Shown: positions 1-8,986 of the stretch, piece by piece | How positions within the stretch are numbered: position 1 is the stretch's first letter | Layout: each line of letters begins with the position of its first letter | DNA from: ZC4RG30 sp035556135 | GTDB taxonomy: Bacteria; Pseudomonadota; Gammaproteobacteria; Steroidobacterales; Steroidobacteraceae | Length of the DNA stretch: 64,000 nucleotides | Direction of reading: 5' to 3' | NCBI GenBank assembly: GCA_035556135.1 | Contig: DATMFO010000003.1 | Coordinates: forward strand, 868,001-932,000 | The notes under the pieces: model-generated | Database searches by the model: none | What the model was told of the DNA's origin: nothing | What the model saw: only the letters and a program-made list of their open reading frames with translations | Made by a program: the position numbers and the translations under genes

Positions 1-431
1 AGCGTGCACGCCTGCTGGAGCTGCGGGAGGGCCGCGACGGGCTGGCCGTGCTGGTGCGCAACGTGCAGACAGCACAGACCGCCTACGACGCGGCCATGCA
101 GCGCTTCATCGACACCCAGGTGGAAAGCCGCGCCAACCAGGGCAACGCCACGCTGCTGAATGCCGCGGCGGTGCCGCGCAAGCCGCACAGCCCCAACATT
201 GCGCTGAACCTTGCGCTGGCCACCATCGTGGGCCTGGTTCTGGCGATCGGGCTGGTGATGGCACGCGAGATGACCGACCGCCGCGTGCACTCGCCGCTGG
301 AGCTGGCCGAGGCCACCGGCGCACCCGTGCTTGGCGAGTTGCTCGCCTGGACGCCGACCGGGCGTCTTGCGCTCGCCGCCCCGCGCAACAACCCGCGCAC
401 CCTCACCCATCGAAGGCAGGACACTCCATGA
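1..431 (+). CDS. epsF: Chain-length determinant protein, EpsF/Wzz type (C-terminal part only)
   Basis: Only the last ~142 codons are in the window; the reading frame is open to base 3, so the gene begins upstream. The visible part has a coiled region ending in a short Pro-containing stretch (PRKPHSPN), then one membrane helix (about 23 hydrophobic residues from NIALNLALAT) and a short cytoplasmic tail containing RRVHSPLELAEATGAPVLGE. That is the standard C-terminus of Wzz/EpsF polysaccharide co-polymerases, which sit in the inner membrane and set polymer length. Its stop overlaps the start of the next gene (ATGA), so the two are translationally coupled. EpsF is preferred over a generic Wzz because the partner looks like EpsG. 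Confidence 0.8.
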   Translation, partial: RARLLELREGRDGLAVLVRNVQTAQTAYDAAMQRFIDTQVESRANQGNATLLNAAAVPRKPHSPNIALNLALATIVGLVLAIGLVMAREMTDRRVHSPLELAEATGAPVLGELLAWTPTGRLALAAPRNNPRTLTHRRQDTP

Positions 432-1366
432 GCGAACGCGCCACCGCACGCGACCCGGCTTTGAAGCTTCCCCCCATGAGTGCCTCGCGGGCGTCACCCG
501 GAGATCCGGCCTCGCTGCACATCGTGCCGCGCGCCGACATGCGCATCGGAACCATCCTGGTCGCGCACAAGGCCATGGAGAGCGAGGATATCGACCGCGT
601 CATCAAGATGCAGGATGCCAAGGGGCTGCGCTTCGGCGAGGCTGCGGTGCGCCTCGGCCTGATTACCGTGAGCGACCTGCGTCGGGCCCTGGCGCAGCAG
701 TATGACCTGCCCCACCTGCTGCCTGAGAATGAGCGCAGCGACGGGGAGCTGGTCGTCGCTTCCGATCCATTCAACCGCTGCGCCGAGCAGGTCCGCGCCG
801 TGCGTACCCAGCTGATGATCCGCTGGTCCACCGAGCGCCCGGGGTGCCGCACGCTGGCGATCGTCAGCCCCGAGCGGCAGGACGGACGCAGCTATGCCGC
901 AGCCAACCTTGCCGTGGCCTTCGCGCAGTTGGGAAGCCGCACCCTGCTGGTGGATGCGGACCTGAGGCGCCCCCGACAGCACCGCATTTTCAGCGTGCCG
1001 GACAGCGTCGGACTCTCCACTGTGCTTTCCCAGCGCGCCGGCCGCGAGGCCGTGGTGCCAATCCGCGAGTTCGGCCACCTGGCGCTGCTGCCCGCTGGAG
1101 CACCGCCGCCGAACCCCGCGGAGCTGCTGTCGGGAGAGGCTTTCCACAATCTCGTCAGCGAGCTGAAGGAAGACTACGACGTGATCCTGTTCGATACGCC
1201 GTCAGCCAGCACCTGCTCGGATGCCCAGACGGTGGCCTTCCGAGCCGGCAGCGCCATGATGCTTGCCCGCAAGGACCATACGCGCCTTGCGGACGCCACG
1301 CGCCTGGTCCGGCAGCTCGATCATGCCGGTGCCCAGCTGCTGGGCACCGTCTGCAACGCCTTCTGA
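428..1366 (+). CDS. epsG: EpsG-type polysaccharide tyrosine-kinase-like ATPase
   Basis: 312 residues. Residues ~35-100 form a small domain like the MshEN/GSPII_E N-terminal module (GTILVAHKAMESEDIDRVIK). Residues ~140-310 are a BY-kinase/ParA-type ATPase: P-loop at 147-155 (SPERQDGRS, Arg where classical Walker A has Lys), Walker A' LLVDADLRRP at 173-182, and Walker B DVILFDTP at 251-258. The Arg variant is usual in EpsG as I recall the family. The C-terminus ends ...GTVCNAF with no tyrosine cluster, so a classical autophosphorylated tail is absent. It should work with the upstream co-polymerase to control export and chain length. The start ATG overlaps the upstream stop by 4 bases. Confidence 0.85.
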   Translation: MSERATARDPALKLPPMSASRASPGDPASLHIVPRADMRIGTILVAHKAMESEDIDRVIKMQDAKGLRFGEAAVRLGLITVSDLRRALAQQYDLPHLLPENERSDGELVVASDPFNRCAEQVRAVRTQLMIRWSTERPGCRTLAIVSPERQDGRSYAAANLAVAFAQLGSRTLLVDADLRRPRQHRIFSVPDSVGLSTVLSQRAGREAVVPIREFGHLALLPAGAPPPNPAELLSGEAFHNLVSELKEDYDVILFDTPSASTCSDAQTVAFRAGSAMMLARKDHTRLADATRLVRQLDHAGAQLLGTVCNAF

Positions 1367-1373
1367 AGCGGAG

Positions 1374-2528
1374 ATGCCGAGGACGTTGTTCGTCACCGGG
1401 ACCCTGCCGGACGGGGGCGCGGAACGTCACACGATCTCCCTGCTGAGGGCGCTGGCGGCAAGGGGCCATGAGTGCCATGCGGTGTGCGTGAAGCCCACCG
1501 CAGCGAGCGCAGCCTCGCTGCGTCTGCCGCCCTCGAGCCTGACGTGCCTGCAGGCAACGCGATATCTCGATCTGCCTGCCGTCAGGCGTTTCAGTGAGCT
1601 GCTGGGGGCGTCAAGACCCCAGGCCATCATCGCGGCAAACCCCTACGCGCTGCTGTATGCATCACTGGCGCGCATGATCGCGAGATCGTCGGCCAGGATC
1701 ATCGTGACCTTCCACAGCGCGAGCGCGCTGAACCTCAAGGAGCAGGCACAGATGCTGGCCTACCGGCCGCTGTTCTGGGGTGCCGACTGCACGGTTTTCC
1801 TCAGCGAGCGGCAGCGCAGGTACTGGCGCCGCCGCGCGCTGCTTTCCCCGCGCAACGTCGTGATCCACAACGGCATCGATGCCAGCCACTTCAGGCTGCA
1901 GCCGAGGACCTGGCCCAATGGGCAGCTCCGCAGGTCGCTTGGGTTCGCCCGTACGGATTTCGTCATTGGCCTGCCAGCCCTGCTGCGCAAGGAGAAGAAC
2001 CACCAGCAGCTGATCAGGGCAGTGGCCGCGTTGCGCAGGCTGGACGTGCCCGCACGGGCACTGGTGATCGGCGATGGCGAGATGCGGCCGGCAATCGAGG
2101 GACTGGCATGCCAACTCGGTGTCGGCGAATACGTGACCATCACCGGACTGCAGGCAGACGTACGCCCGTTCATCGCCGCCTGCGACATCATTACCTTGTG
2201 CAGCCTGTCCGAAACCTTTTCGCTGGCCGCCCTGGAGGCCATGGCAATGGGACGTCCGGTGGTGCTTTCTGACGTGGGCGGCGCAGGGGAGATGGTCGTA
2301 CCCGGGTGGAACGGGCTTCTCTATCCAGTCGGGAATTCCCTCGACTACCTCAACTGCCTTCTGCGGCTCAGTGACAGTGCCAGCGCGCGGCGCATGGGTC
2401 GCCACGCACGCAGGATGGTGGAAGCAAGGTTTTCCGCCGAACTGATGACGGAGCGCTATGAAACGCTTCTCGGCCAGTTGTGCGGAAAGCAGGGCGCCGG
2501 CGAGATGACACCGGCGAGCGGACTCTGA
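1374..2528 (+). CDS. GT4 family glycosyltransferase
   Basis: 384 residues from ATG 1374, which lies 7 bases after the epsG stop with GCGGAG in front; the frame is open further upstream but would overlap epsG. It is a retaining GT-B enzyme: N-terminal Rossmann domain with GGAERH (14-19), linker, and C-terminal donor-binding domain with the E-x7-E signature (E280, E288 in SLSETFSLAALEAM) and GGAGEMV. It transfers a sugar from a nucleotide donor to the growing lipid-linked repeat at the cytoplasmic face of the inner membrane. Donor and acceptor cannot be told from sequence. It belongs to the plus-strand exopolysaccharide operon starting upstream of the window. Confidence 0.88.
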   Translation: MPRTLFVTGTLPDGGAERHTISLLRALAARGHECHAVCVKPTAASAASLRLPPSSLTCLQATRYLDLPAVRRFSELLGASRPQAIIAANPYALLYASLARMIARSSARIIVTFHSASALNLKEQAQMLAYRPLFWGADCTVFLSERQRRYWRRRALLSPRNVVIHNGIDASHFRLQPRTWPNGQLRRSLGFARTDFVIGLPALLRKEKNHQQLIRAVAALRRLDVPARALVIGDGEMRPAIEGLACQLGVGEYVTITGLQADVRPFIAACDIITLCSLSETFSLAALEAMAMGRPVVLSDVGGAGEMVVPGWNGLLYPVGNSLDYLNCLLRLSDSASARRMGRHARRMVEARFSAELMTERYETLLGQLCGKQGAGEMTPASGL

Positions 2529-2631
2529 CTTCGCAAATGAGTTCTGGTCCGGACGGACTACCGCCAGGTTGGGAATGGCCCGCAACACGCGGACGATACT
2601 TCCCCCCGGTTGCTTGTTGCGGAGAAGGTTG

Positions 2632-3819
2632 ATGCCATCGAGCGGCTCGCTGCACGGTCCTGTCGTGCTGCTGCTGGGTCCACATCTGGGCGCGATCAGC
2701 GGCGTCAGCGCCCATCTGAAAGCCATGCTCCGCTCACGGCTTGGCGAGGATTTCGTGCTGGACCAATTCCCCGTGGGCAGCGAAGGCCGCGACGAGGGGC
2801 GCTTCGGGCGGTGGCTGAGGCTCGCAGGCAGCGTCGTGTCCCTGGCTGCAGTGCTGCATCGGCGCAAGCCGCAACTGTTGCACATCAACACATCCCTCAA
2901 CGCGGGTGCATTCTGGCGCGACCTGATCTATCTGCTGCTGGCCAGGCTGCATGGCGTGCAGGTGGTGTATCAGGTGCATGGCGGAAAACTGCCACAGGAC
3001 TTCGTCGGCCCGGGGCGTACCCTGCGTTCGCTGTTGCGCCGCCTCCTGATGCTTCCCGATGTGGTCGTGGTGCTTGCGGAAATGGAGCTGCGTGCCTACC
3101 GCAGTTTTGTTCCGGAACAGCGTGTGGTGCTCATTCCCAATGCCGTGGACAGCCTTGCCCTGGCCTCGACGCGGCAGCGCCGCCAGGGGGCGCAGGGTCC
3201 GCTGCGCCTGGTCTACCTGGGCAGGCTCGCGCGCGAGAAGGGACTGTATGAGCTGCTCGAGGCCCACGCGACCATCCTCGCTGGAGGGGTGGAAGCCCAT
3301 CTTACCTTCGTCGGAGCGGGCGGCGAGGAAGCCGGGTTGCGCGCCGCCGTCGAGCGCCTGGACACCGGTGCTCACGTGCACTTTGCCGGCGCAGCGTTTG
3401 GCGATGCCAAGGCCGCGCTCCTGGGCCAGTCTGATGCATTCGTGCTGCCGAGCTACGCGGAGGGACTGCCCTGTGCCTTGCTGGAGGCCATGGCGGCAGG
3501 CAACGCCGTGATTGCCACGCGCGTGGGCGCGATTCCTGACGTGGTGATCCCCGGACTGCACGGCATCCTGGTCGCGCCGCGGGACGTGCCCGCGCTGTCG
3601 AATGCCATCGCCGCGCTTGCAGCCGATCGCCCGGCAGTCGCGCGCATGCAGGTAGCTGCGGCCAGCCACATCGCGGCCGGCTATTCACTGGAGCGCTTCC
3701 GCGCCAGTTTCTCCGATCTCTACAACTCGATGCTGGCAGGACGGCAACCCGCCGCGCACCAGCATGACATCCGGGAGGGCACGACCACCGTGCAGCAGGC
3801 TGCAAAATGTGCGGAATAG
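2632..3819 (+). CDS. GT4 family glycosyltransferase
   Basis: 395 residues from ATG 2632, chosen because GGAGAAGG lies just upstream; longer starts (TTG 2569, ATG 2575) lack a site. GT-B fold: the N-terminal half has GVSAHL near residue 24 and the acceptor-side QVHGGKL motif; the C-terminal half has LGRLAREKGLYELLEA and the E-x7-E signature (E277, E285 in AEGLPCALLEAM). The 3' end overlaps the next gene by 13 bases, so the two are co-transcribed. The specific sugar is unknown. The ~100 bases between this gene and the previous glycosyltransferase contain no gene or clear terminator. Confidence 0.88.
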   Translation: MPSSGSLHGPVVLLLGPHLGAISGVSAHLKAMLRSRLGEDFVLDQFPVGSEGRDEGRFGRWLRLAGSVVSLAAVLHRRKPQLLHINTSLNAGAFWRDLIYLLLARLHGVQVVYQVHGGKLPQDFVGPGRTLRSLLRRLLMLPDVVVVLAEMELRAYRSFVPEQRVVLIPNAVDSLALASTRQRRQGAQGPLRLVYLGRLAREKGLYELLEAHATILAGGVEAHLTFVGAGGEEAGLRAAVERLDTGAHVHFAGAAFGDAKAALLGQSDAFVLPSYAEGLPCALLEAMAAGNAVIATRVGAIPDVVIPGLHGILVAPRDVPALSNAIAALAADRPAVARMQVAAASHIAAGYSLERFRASFSDLYNSMLAGRQPAAHQHDIREGTTTVQQAAKCAE

Positions 3820-5690
3820 CCGGCTGGATTGCCCAGGACCCGCCTCCTCCTGGGGCGACGATACATGCCATGCTGGATGCCATCGCCCATCGCGGGCCGG
3901 ATGACCAGGGGACCTACTACTTCCAGTCGCGACAGGTTCCCCACGAGGTAATGCTGGGGCATCGGCGCCTGGCCATCATCGATCCGGATGGCGCGCGCCA
4001 GCCCATGCATGATGACGGCACCGGCATCAGCCTGGTTTTCAATGGCGAGATCTACAACTTCCGCGCGCTGCGCGCGGAGCTGCTGCGCCACGGCTACCAG
4101 TTCACGCGCGATTCGGATACCGAGGTGCTGCTGCGCGCCTACCAGCACTGGGGCGAACAGGTGGTGCACCACCTGCGCGGCATGTTCGCGTTCGCGATCA
4201 GCGATCCGCGCAAGCGCACGGTGCTGTTTGCGCGCGACAGGTTCGGCGAAAAGCCGCTGTTCCTCTGCCAGCGAGGCAGGAACCTGTACTTCGCTTCCGA
4301 GATCAAGGCGCTGCTGCAGGTCCCCGGCATCACGGCCACGGTGGACCAGCAGTCCGTGTGGGACTACCTGGCCTACCGCTACGTGCCTGCACCCGGCACA
4401 CTGTTCAAGGGCATCTTCAAATTGATGCCCGGCACGCTGGCAGTTTGGGATGGAGCCAGCCTGCGCCAGACGCGCTACTGGACTTCACCGGATCGCTCGC
4501 ACCTGCTCACCGGCGAGGAGGCTGGCGATCCCGTGGAAGGATTTACGCGCCGCCTCGAGGAGGCCGTGGCGCTGCAGATGGTCAGCGACGTTCCCTTCGG
4601 CGCCTTCCTGTCCGGCGGACTGGACTCCTCCACGATCGTGGCGCTGATGAGCCGCCACAATCCCAGCGTGATGACCTTCTCGGTGGGCTTCCGCGAGACT
4701 GCCTACAACGAGCTGCCCTACGCGGCGGAGGTGGCCCGGCAGTACAACACGCGACACCATGAACTGGTGGTCACGCACGAAGAGGTGATCGAGCGGCTGG
4801 CAGGGCTGGTCGGGCAGCGCGATGCCCCGGTATCAGAGCCATCGGACATCGCCATGCACCTGCTGGCGCGCGAGGCCGCGCGCAGCGTGAAGATGGTGCT
4901 GACCGGCGAAGGCAGCGACGAGGTGCTGGGGGGGTATCCGAAGCATGCCGCGGAAGGTTTCAGCCACACCTTCCAGAAGATACCCGCCGTGGTCCGCAAG
5001 CGGCTGCTGGCGCCGATGGCCCATGCCCTGCCCTACCGCTTCCGGCGTGTGAAGACAGCGATGGCAAACTTCAACATCGAGGACTGGGCCGAGCGCCAGG
5101 TGCGCTGGTTCGGCGCCATGTCGAGCGCGGAGCGCGCGGCCCTTACCGCCTGGCGGCCCATGCCGCCGCAGCCCAGGCAAGGCCCCCCGTTTGATGCGGA
5201 CCCCGGTGCCAGCCCACTGCGGCGCATCCTGTACTTCGACCAGACCAGCTGGCTCCCCGACAACCTGCTGGAGCGCGCCGACCGCATGACCATGGGCGCT
5301 TCACTGGAAAGCCGGGTGCCCTTCCTCGACCACGAGCTGATTGCCTATGTGTCGCGCCTGCCCGACCACTACCGGGTGCGAGGCCGTTGCGGCAAGTGGA
5401 TACTGCGTGCCGCCGCGCGCAAGCTGCTGCCTGAACGCATCCTCACCCGACCCAAGGTGGGCTTCCGTGTTCCGGTGAACGAATGGTTCCGGGGTCCGAT
5501 GCGCGACTACCTGCAGGATCACCTCCTCGGTGCCGGCTCCCTCACCCGAGATTATTTCGACCGGGGCTGCCTGCAGCGCCTGGTGAAGGAACACCTGGAC
5601 GGTGCACAGAACCACGAGAAGCTGCTATGGACATTGCTGAACCTGGAGATCTGGCATCGGCGCTACGTACCGGCGGCGGCCGCGCATTGA
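3807..5690 (+). CDS. Asparagine-synthase-like glutamine amidotransferase of the exopolysaccharide locus
   Basis: 627 residues. Met is followed directly by Cys2, the N-terminal nucleophile of class II glutamine amidotransferases after Met removal (MCGIAGWI). VFNGEIYNF at 77-85 and DRFGEKPLF at ~144-152 belong to the same glutaminase domain. The C-terminal ATP-pyrophosphatase domain starts near 240 and carries the P-loop SGGLDSS at 269-275. Both active centres are intact. In exopolysaccharide clusters of this kind (EpsF/EpsG, exosortase-A-associated loci) a homologous enzyme is thought to amidate a sugar acid or amino-sugar component; true asparagine synthesis is the alternative. Its start lies within the end of the upstream glycosyltransferase. 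Confidence 0.87.
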   Translation: MCGIAGWIAQDPPPPGATIHAMLDAIAHRGPDDQGTYYFQSRQVPHEVMLGHRRLAIIDPDGARQPMHDDGTGISLVFNGEIYNFRALRAELLRHGYQFTRDSDTEVLLRAYQHWGEQVVHHLRGMFAFAISDPRKRTVLFARDRFGEKPLFLCQRGRNLYFASEIKALLQVPGITATVDQQSVWDYLAYRYVPAPGTLFKGIFKLMPGTLAVWDGASLRQTRYWTSPDRSHLLTGEEAGDPVEGFTRRLEEAVALQMVSDVPFGAFLSGGLDSSTIVALMSRHNPSVMTFSVGFRETAYNELPYAAEVARQYNTRHHELVVTHEEVIERLAGLVGQRDAPVSEPSDIAMHLLAREAARSVKMVLTGEGSDEVLGGYPKHAAEGFSHTFQKIPAVVRKRLLAPMAHALPYRFRRVKTAMANFNIEDWAERQVRWFGAMSSAERAALTAWRPMPPQPRQGPPFDADPGASPLRRILYFDQTSWLPDNLLERADRMTMGASLESRVPFLDHELIAYVSRLPDHYRVRGRCGKWILRAAARKLLPERILTRPKVGFRVPVNEWFRGPMRDYLQDHLLGAGSLTRDYFDRGCLQRLVKEHLDGAQNHEKLLWTLLNLEIWHRRYVPAAAAH

Positions 5691-5692
5691 CC

Positions 5693-7696
5693 ATGGCCGG
5701 GAGCGCTTCGGTGAGGCTGCCCGGCAGCAACCTGCGCTGGTACCTGAACCGCCTGCGCTGCATGCCTCCTGCGGAAATCCCCTTCCGCATGGGCCGCGCG
5801 CTGTCCACGAGGATCGAGCGGCTACGCTCCCCGTCCTATGCCGTGCCCGCACCGGATCTCACCCGGCAGGGACCGATATGGATCGACGCGGCTCCGGTCG
5901 TGGATGCGACCCGCTACGTCGTGGCCGCCGAGCGGATCGCACGCGGCAGGCTCGACATCTTCAGCCTGCAGGACGTGGACATGGGCGATCCACCGCGCTG
6001 GAACACCGACCCGCGTACCGGCACCCAGGCGCCCATGGTGTTCGGCAAGCTGCTGGACTACCGTGACCCGGCGCTGGTCGGCGACATCAAGTACCTGTGG
6101 GAACCCAACCGTCACCTGCAGGTGGTGACACTGGCGCAGGCCTGGGCGCTCACACACGATGTACGTCACGTGCAGGCGTTGTTTGCACTGCTGCGCAGCT
6201 GGTTCGAAGCCTGTCCCTGCGGCATGGGCCCGAACTGGTCCAGCTCGCTGGAGCCTGCAATCAGGCTGCTGAACTGGTCCATCGCCTGGCAGCTGCTGGG
6301 AGGCCTGCACTCGGAGGTCTTTGCCACCACGGAAGGAGCGGCCATGCGCGACGCCTGGCTGCGCGCCGTGCACCAGCACGCCACCTTCGTACGCGGGTTC
6401 CATTCCTTGCACTCCTCGGCGAACAACCACCTGATCGGTGAAGCCGCCGGGGTGTTCATCGCCGGCATCACCTGGCCGCACTGGCCCGAGGCCACTTCCT
6501 GGGCGCGCGACGCCCAGGCGCTGCTGGCGCGCGAGGCCCTGCTGCAGAACGGACAGGATGGCGTGAACCGCGAGCAGGCCGTGTGCTACCAGCAGTTCGA
6601 GCTGGACCTGCTGCTGCTGCCGTGGCTTGCTGCGCGCGCCGCACACCAGCCCTTCCCTCCCGAATTCACGGCGCGGCTGGAATCGATGTTCGAATACCTT
6701 GCCTCCATCATCGATGCGGGTGGCAACCTGCCGATGTTCGGCGACTCGGATGACGGGCGGGTCATGCTGCTGTCGCAGGAGCCGGACTTCTGCCCTTACC
6801 GGTCACTGCTGGCAACCGGCACTGTGCTGTTCGGCCGCGCTGATTTCCGCACTTCCGCCGTGAAGCTGGATGACAAGACCCGCTGGCTGTGCGGCGCAGA
6901 TTGCGAGCCACGCTTCCGCAATGCCAGCCGCGGTGGTGACACCCCCGTGCGGCGTGCATTCAACGAGGGTGGCTACTACATCCTCGGCTTCGACTTCGAC
7001 ACCCGCGAGGAGGTGAAGCTGGTCGTGGACGCCGGTCCCCTTGGTTATGGACCGCTGGCGGCCCACGGGCATGCCGATGCACTCTCGTTCACGCTGTCGC
7101 TCGGTGGCGTGGAGATGCTGGTTGACCCGGGCACCTGCACTTACCGGGCGGACCTCCCCTGGCGTGCCTACTTCCGCGGCACCTCCGCCCACAACACGCT
7201 GCGCGTAGATGGCCGTGACCAGTCCGAGCCCGGCGGCAGCTTCATGTGGCTCAGCAAGGCCAATGCCGGCTGCACGCGCTGGTTCACGGGCGGAGCGCTG
7301 GACGGCTTCGACGGCTGGCAGGATGGGTACCTCAGGCTCCCCGACCCGGTGATGCACCGCCGCCGCGTGCTGCTGGAGAAATCCCGGCGGCGCCTGATCG
7401 TCGAGGACAGCCTCGAGATGAAGGGCACGCACCTCATCGAGCTCTTTTTCCACTTCCCCGAGGATTGCCAGGTGCAGGCCGTGGGCGATGAGATCCACGC
7501 CGCGAGGCAGGAAAAGCTGCTGCGAATGCAGCTTCCGGATGCAGTGGGCGGCGCCGCGAGGATCTGCCGCGGCCAGGAGTCGCCGCCCCTGGGATGGATT
7601 TCGCGTCGCTTCGACCAGTGCCTGCCGGCGCCGGCGGTGACGTGGTCAGCGCGGCTGACCGGCGCTGCTGTCCTGCGTACGGTCATCCTGATCTGA
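5693..7696 (+). CDS. Heparinase II/III family protein
   Basis: 667 residues from ATG 5693, three bases after the previous stop. GTG 5711 has a better site (GGGAG, 7 bases upstream) and would shorten it by 6 residues. Residues ~1-380 look like the alpha/alpha toroid of PL12/PL15/PL17-type lyases (SLEPAIRLLNW; HSLHSSANNHLIGE). Residues ~400-660 are the beta-sandwich heparinase II/III domain with the HGHADALSF motif (458-466). No signal peptide is visible at either start, so export is unclear; family members in exopolysaccharide operons are often called this and may trim or edit the polymer. The 3' end overlaps the convergent glycosyltransferase by 51 bases. Confidence 0.85.
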   Translation: MAGSASVRLPGSNLRWYLNRLRCMPPAEIPFRMGRALSTRIERLRSPSYAVPAPDLTRQGPIWIDAAPVVDATRYVVAAERIARGRLDIFSLQDVDMGDPPRWNTDPRTGTQAPMVFGKLLDYRDPALVGDIKYLWEPNRHLQVVTLAQAWALTHDVRHVQALFALLRSWFEACPCGMGPNWSSSLEPAIRLLNWSIAWQLLGGLHSEVFATTEGAAMRDAWLRAVHQHATFVRGFHSLHSSANNHLIGEAAGVFIAGITWPHWPEATSWARDAQALLAREALLQNGQDGVNREQAVCYQQFELDLLLLPWLAARAAHQPFPPEFTARLESMFEYLASIIDAGGNLPMFGDSDDGRVMLLSQEPDFCPYRSLLATGTVLFGRADFRTSAVKLDDKTRWLCGADCEPRFRNASRGGDTPVRRAFNEGGYYILGFDFDTREEVKLVVDAGPLGYGPLAAHGHADALSFTLSLGGVEMLVDPGTCTYRADLPWRAYFRGTSAHNTLRVDGRDQSEPGGSFMWLSKANAGCTRWFTGGALDGFDGWQDGYLRLPDPVMHRRRVLLEKSRRRLIVEDSLEMKGTHLIELFFHFPEDCQVQAVGDEIHAARQEKLLRMQLPDAVGGAARICRGQESPPLGWISRRFDQCLPAPAVTWSARLTGAAVLRTVILI

Positions 7697-8986
7697 GGCG
7701 AGCGCTCCGGCCAGGGCGGCCGCAGCATGGCCAGGAGGCTGCTGGTGGGCAGGGTTCTCGTTCCTGCGCTTCGCCCACAGCGTGGCATAGGCTTCGAGCA
7801 GATGTGGTACCTGGTGCCGCCACTGCAGGTGGCCCAGCACGCGTCGGCGACCAAACTCACCCATCTCGGTGCGCAACGCCGGGTCGCCCAGCAGGGTGAG
7901 TATCTGGGCCGCGAAGTCCTGCACATCGCCACAGCGCGCGTAGAGCGAGGCCTGCTGTGCCGAGTGCCGCCCCTCACGCAGGTCGAACTGCACGATGGGT
8001 TTGCCCAGCGCCATGTACTCCATGATCTTGTTCATGGTCGACAGGTCGTTCATCACGCTGGGCTTGTCCGGATTCACGCAGACATCGGCCGTGTTCAGGT
8101 AGGACAGCATGATGTCGTCGGGAACACGGCCCGTGAAAGTCACGAAGTCCGCAATGTCCAGATCGCCGGCCATCCTCTTGAGCTCCGGCAGCGACGTGCC
8201 GCCACCGATGATGCCGAAGTGCACGTCCGTGCGACCCTGGTCACGCACGATGTGGCGGACGGCGCGCAGCAGGTCATCCACGCCCTCCTGCTTGCCCATC
8301 ACGCCCAGGTAGCAGACCAGGAACGCCCTGCCATGCTTCAGGGTTTCATCCCTGGGCACCTGCCGCATGCGTTCGAGGCTCGGGCCGCTGCGCACCACGA
8401 AGACCTTGTCCGGCGACATGCCGCCGCGCTCGATGGCAATCTTCCTGTACGACTCATTGGTGGCGATGGAAACCTGGGCCGTGCGGAAACTCAGGCGCTC
8501 CAGCAGCACCAGCACCTTGTAGAGCACTCCCTTGCGACCGAATTTCGCAAGGTACAACTCCGGGTTCAGGTCATGGTGGTCGAACAGGAACTTCTTGCCG
8601 AACAGGCGGTAGAAGGCGCCGATGAGGAAGAACAGGTCCGGCGGATTGCAGGCATGGATCACGTCGAAGCCCCGCTTCCACCACACGCGCAGCGACAGCA
8701 GGAAGCTCATCGTGAGGGCCGTGCCGTATTCACGCAGGTAGCCCAAGGCGCTGGCCCCTTCAACGGGCAGGTGGTAGCGGTAGATGTGCACGTCGTCGAT
8801 GACCTCCCGGGACAGGTCGTATCCCACGCCCTTGGGACAGATCACCGAGACCTGGTAGCCCGCATCGCGCAGCGCGCAGGCTTCCTGCCAGACCCGCCGG
8901 TCGAAAGGCACCGGCAGGTTCTCGACCAGGATGAGCACGCCCTTCAGCGGCTCACCGTCGAAGCTGGCCAGCGTCGCACGTTTCAC
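7646..8986 (-). CDS. GT4 family glycosyltransferase (WbuB/FnlC-like)
   Basis: 446 residues, GTG start at 8986 overlapping the upstream dehydrogenase stop by 4 bases (GTGA), so translation is coupled. The N-terminus VLILVENLPVPFDRRVWQEA is typical of the GT4 group with WbuB/FnlC-type enzymes; ACNPPDLFFLIG and FDHHDLNPELY follow. The C-terminal half has IGGG, VTFTGRVPDD and TADVCVNPD...MNKIMEYMALGKPIV as donor-binding signatures. After about residue 410 the sequence becomes low-complexity (NPAHQQPPGHAAAAL) and runs antisense over the end of the heparinase-family gene, so the natural C-terminus may once have been shorter. Confidence 0.85.
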   Translation of the reverse strand: MKRATLASFDGEPLKGVLILVENLPVPFDRRVWQEACALRDAGYQVSVICPKGVGYDLSREVIDDVHIYRYHLPVEGASALGYLREYGTALTMSFLLSLRVWWKRGFDVIHACNPPDLFFLIGAFYRLFGKKFLFDHHDLNPELYLAKFGRKGVLYKVLVLLERLSFRTAQVSIATNESYRKIAIERGGMSPDKVFVVRSGPSLERMRQVPRDETLKHGRAFLVCYLGVMGKQEGVDDLLRAVRHIVRDQGRTDVHFGIIGGGTSLPELKRMAGDLDIADFVTFTGRVPDDIMLSYLNTADVCVNPDKPSVMNDLSTMNKIMEYMALGKPIVQFDLREGRHSAQQASLYARCGDVQDFAAQILTLLGDPALRTEMGEFGRRRVLGHLQWRHQVPHLLEAYATLWAKRRNENPAHQQPPGHAAAALAGALASDQDDRTQDSSAGQPR

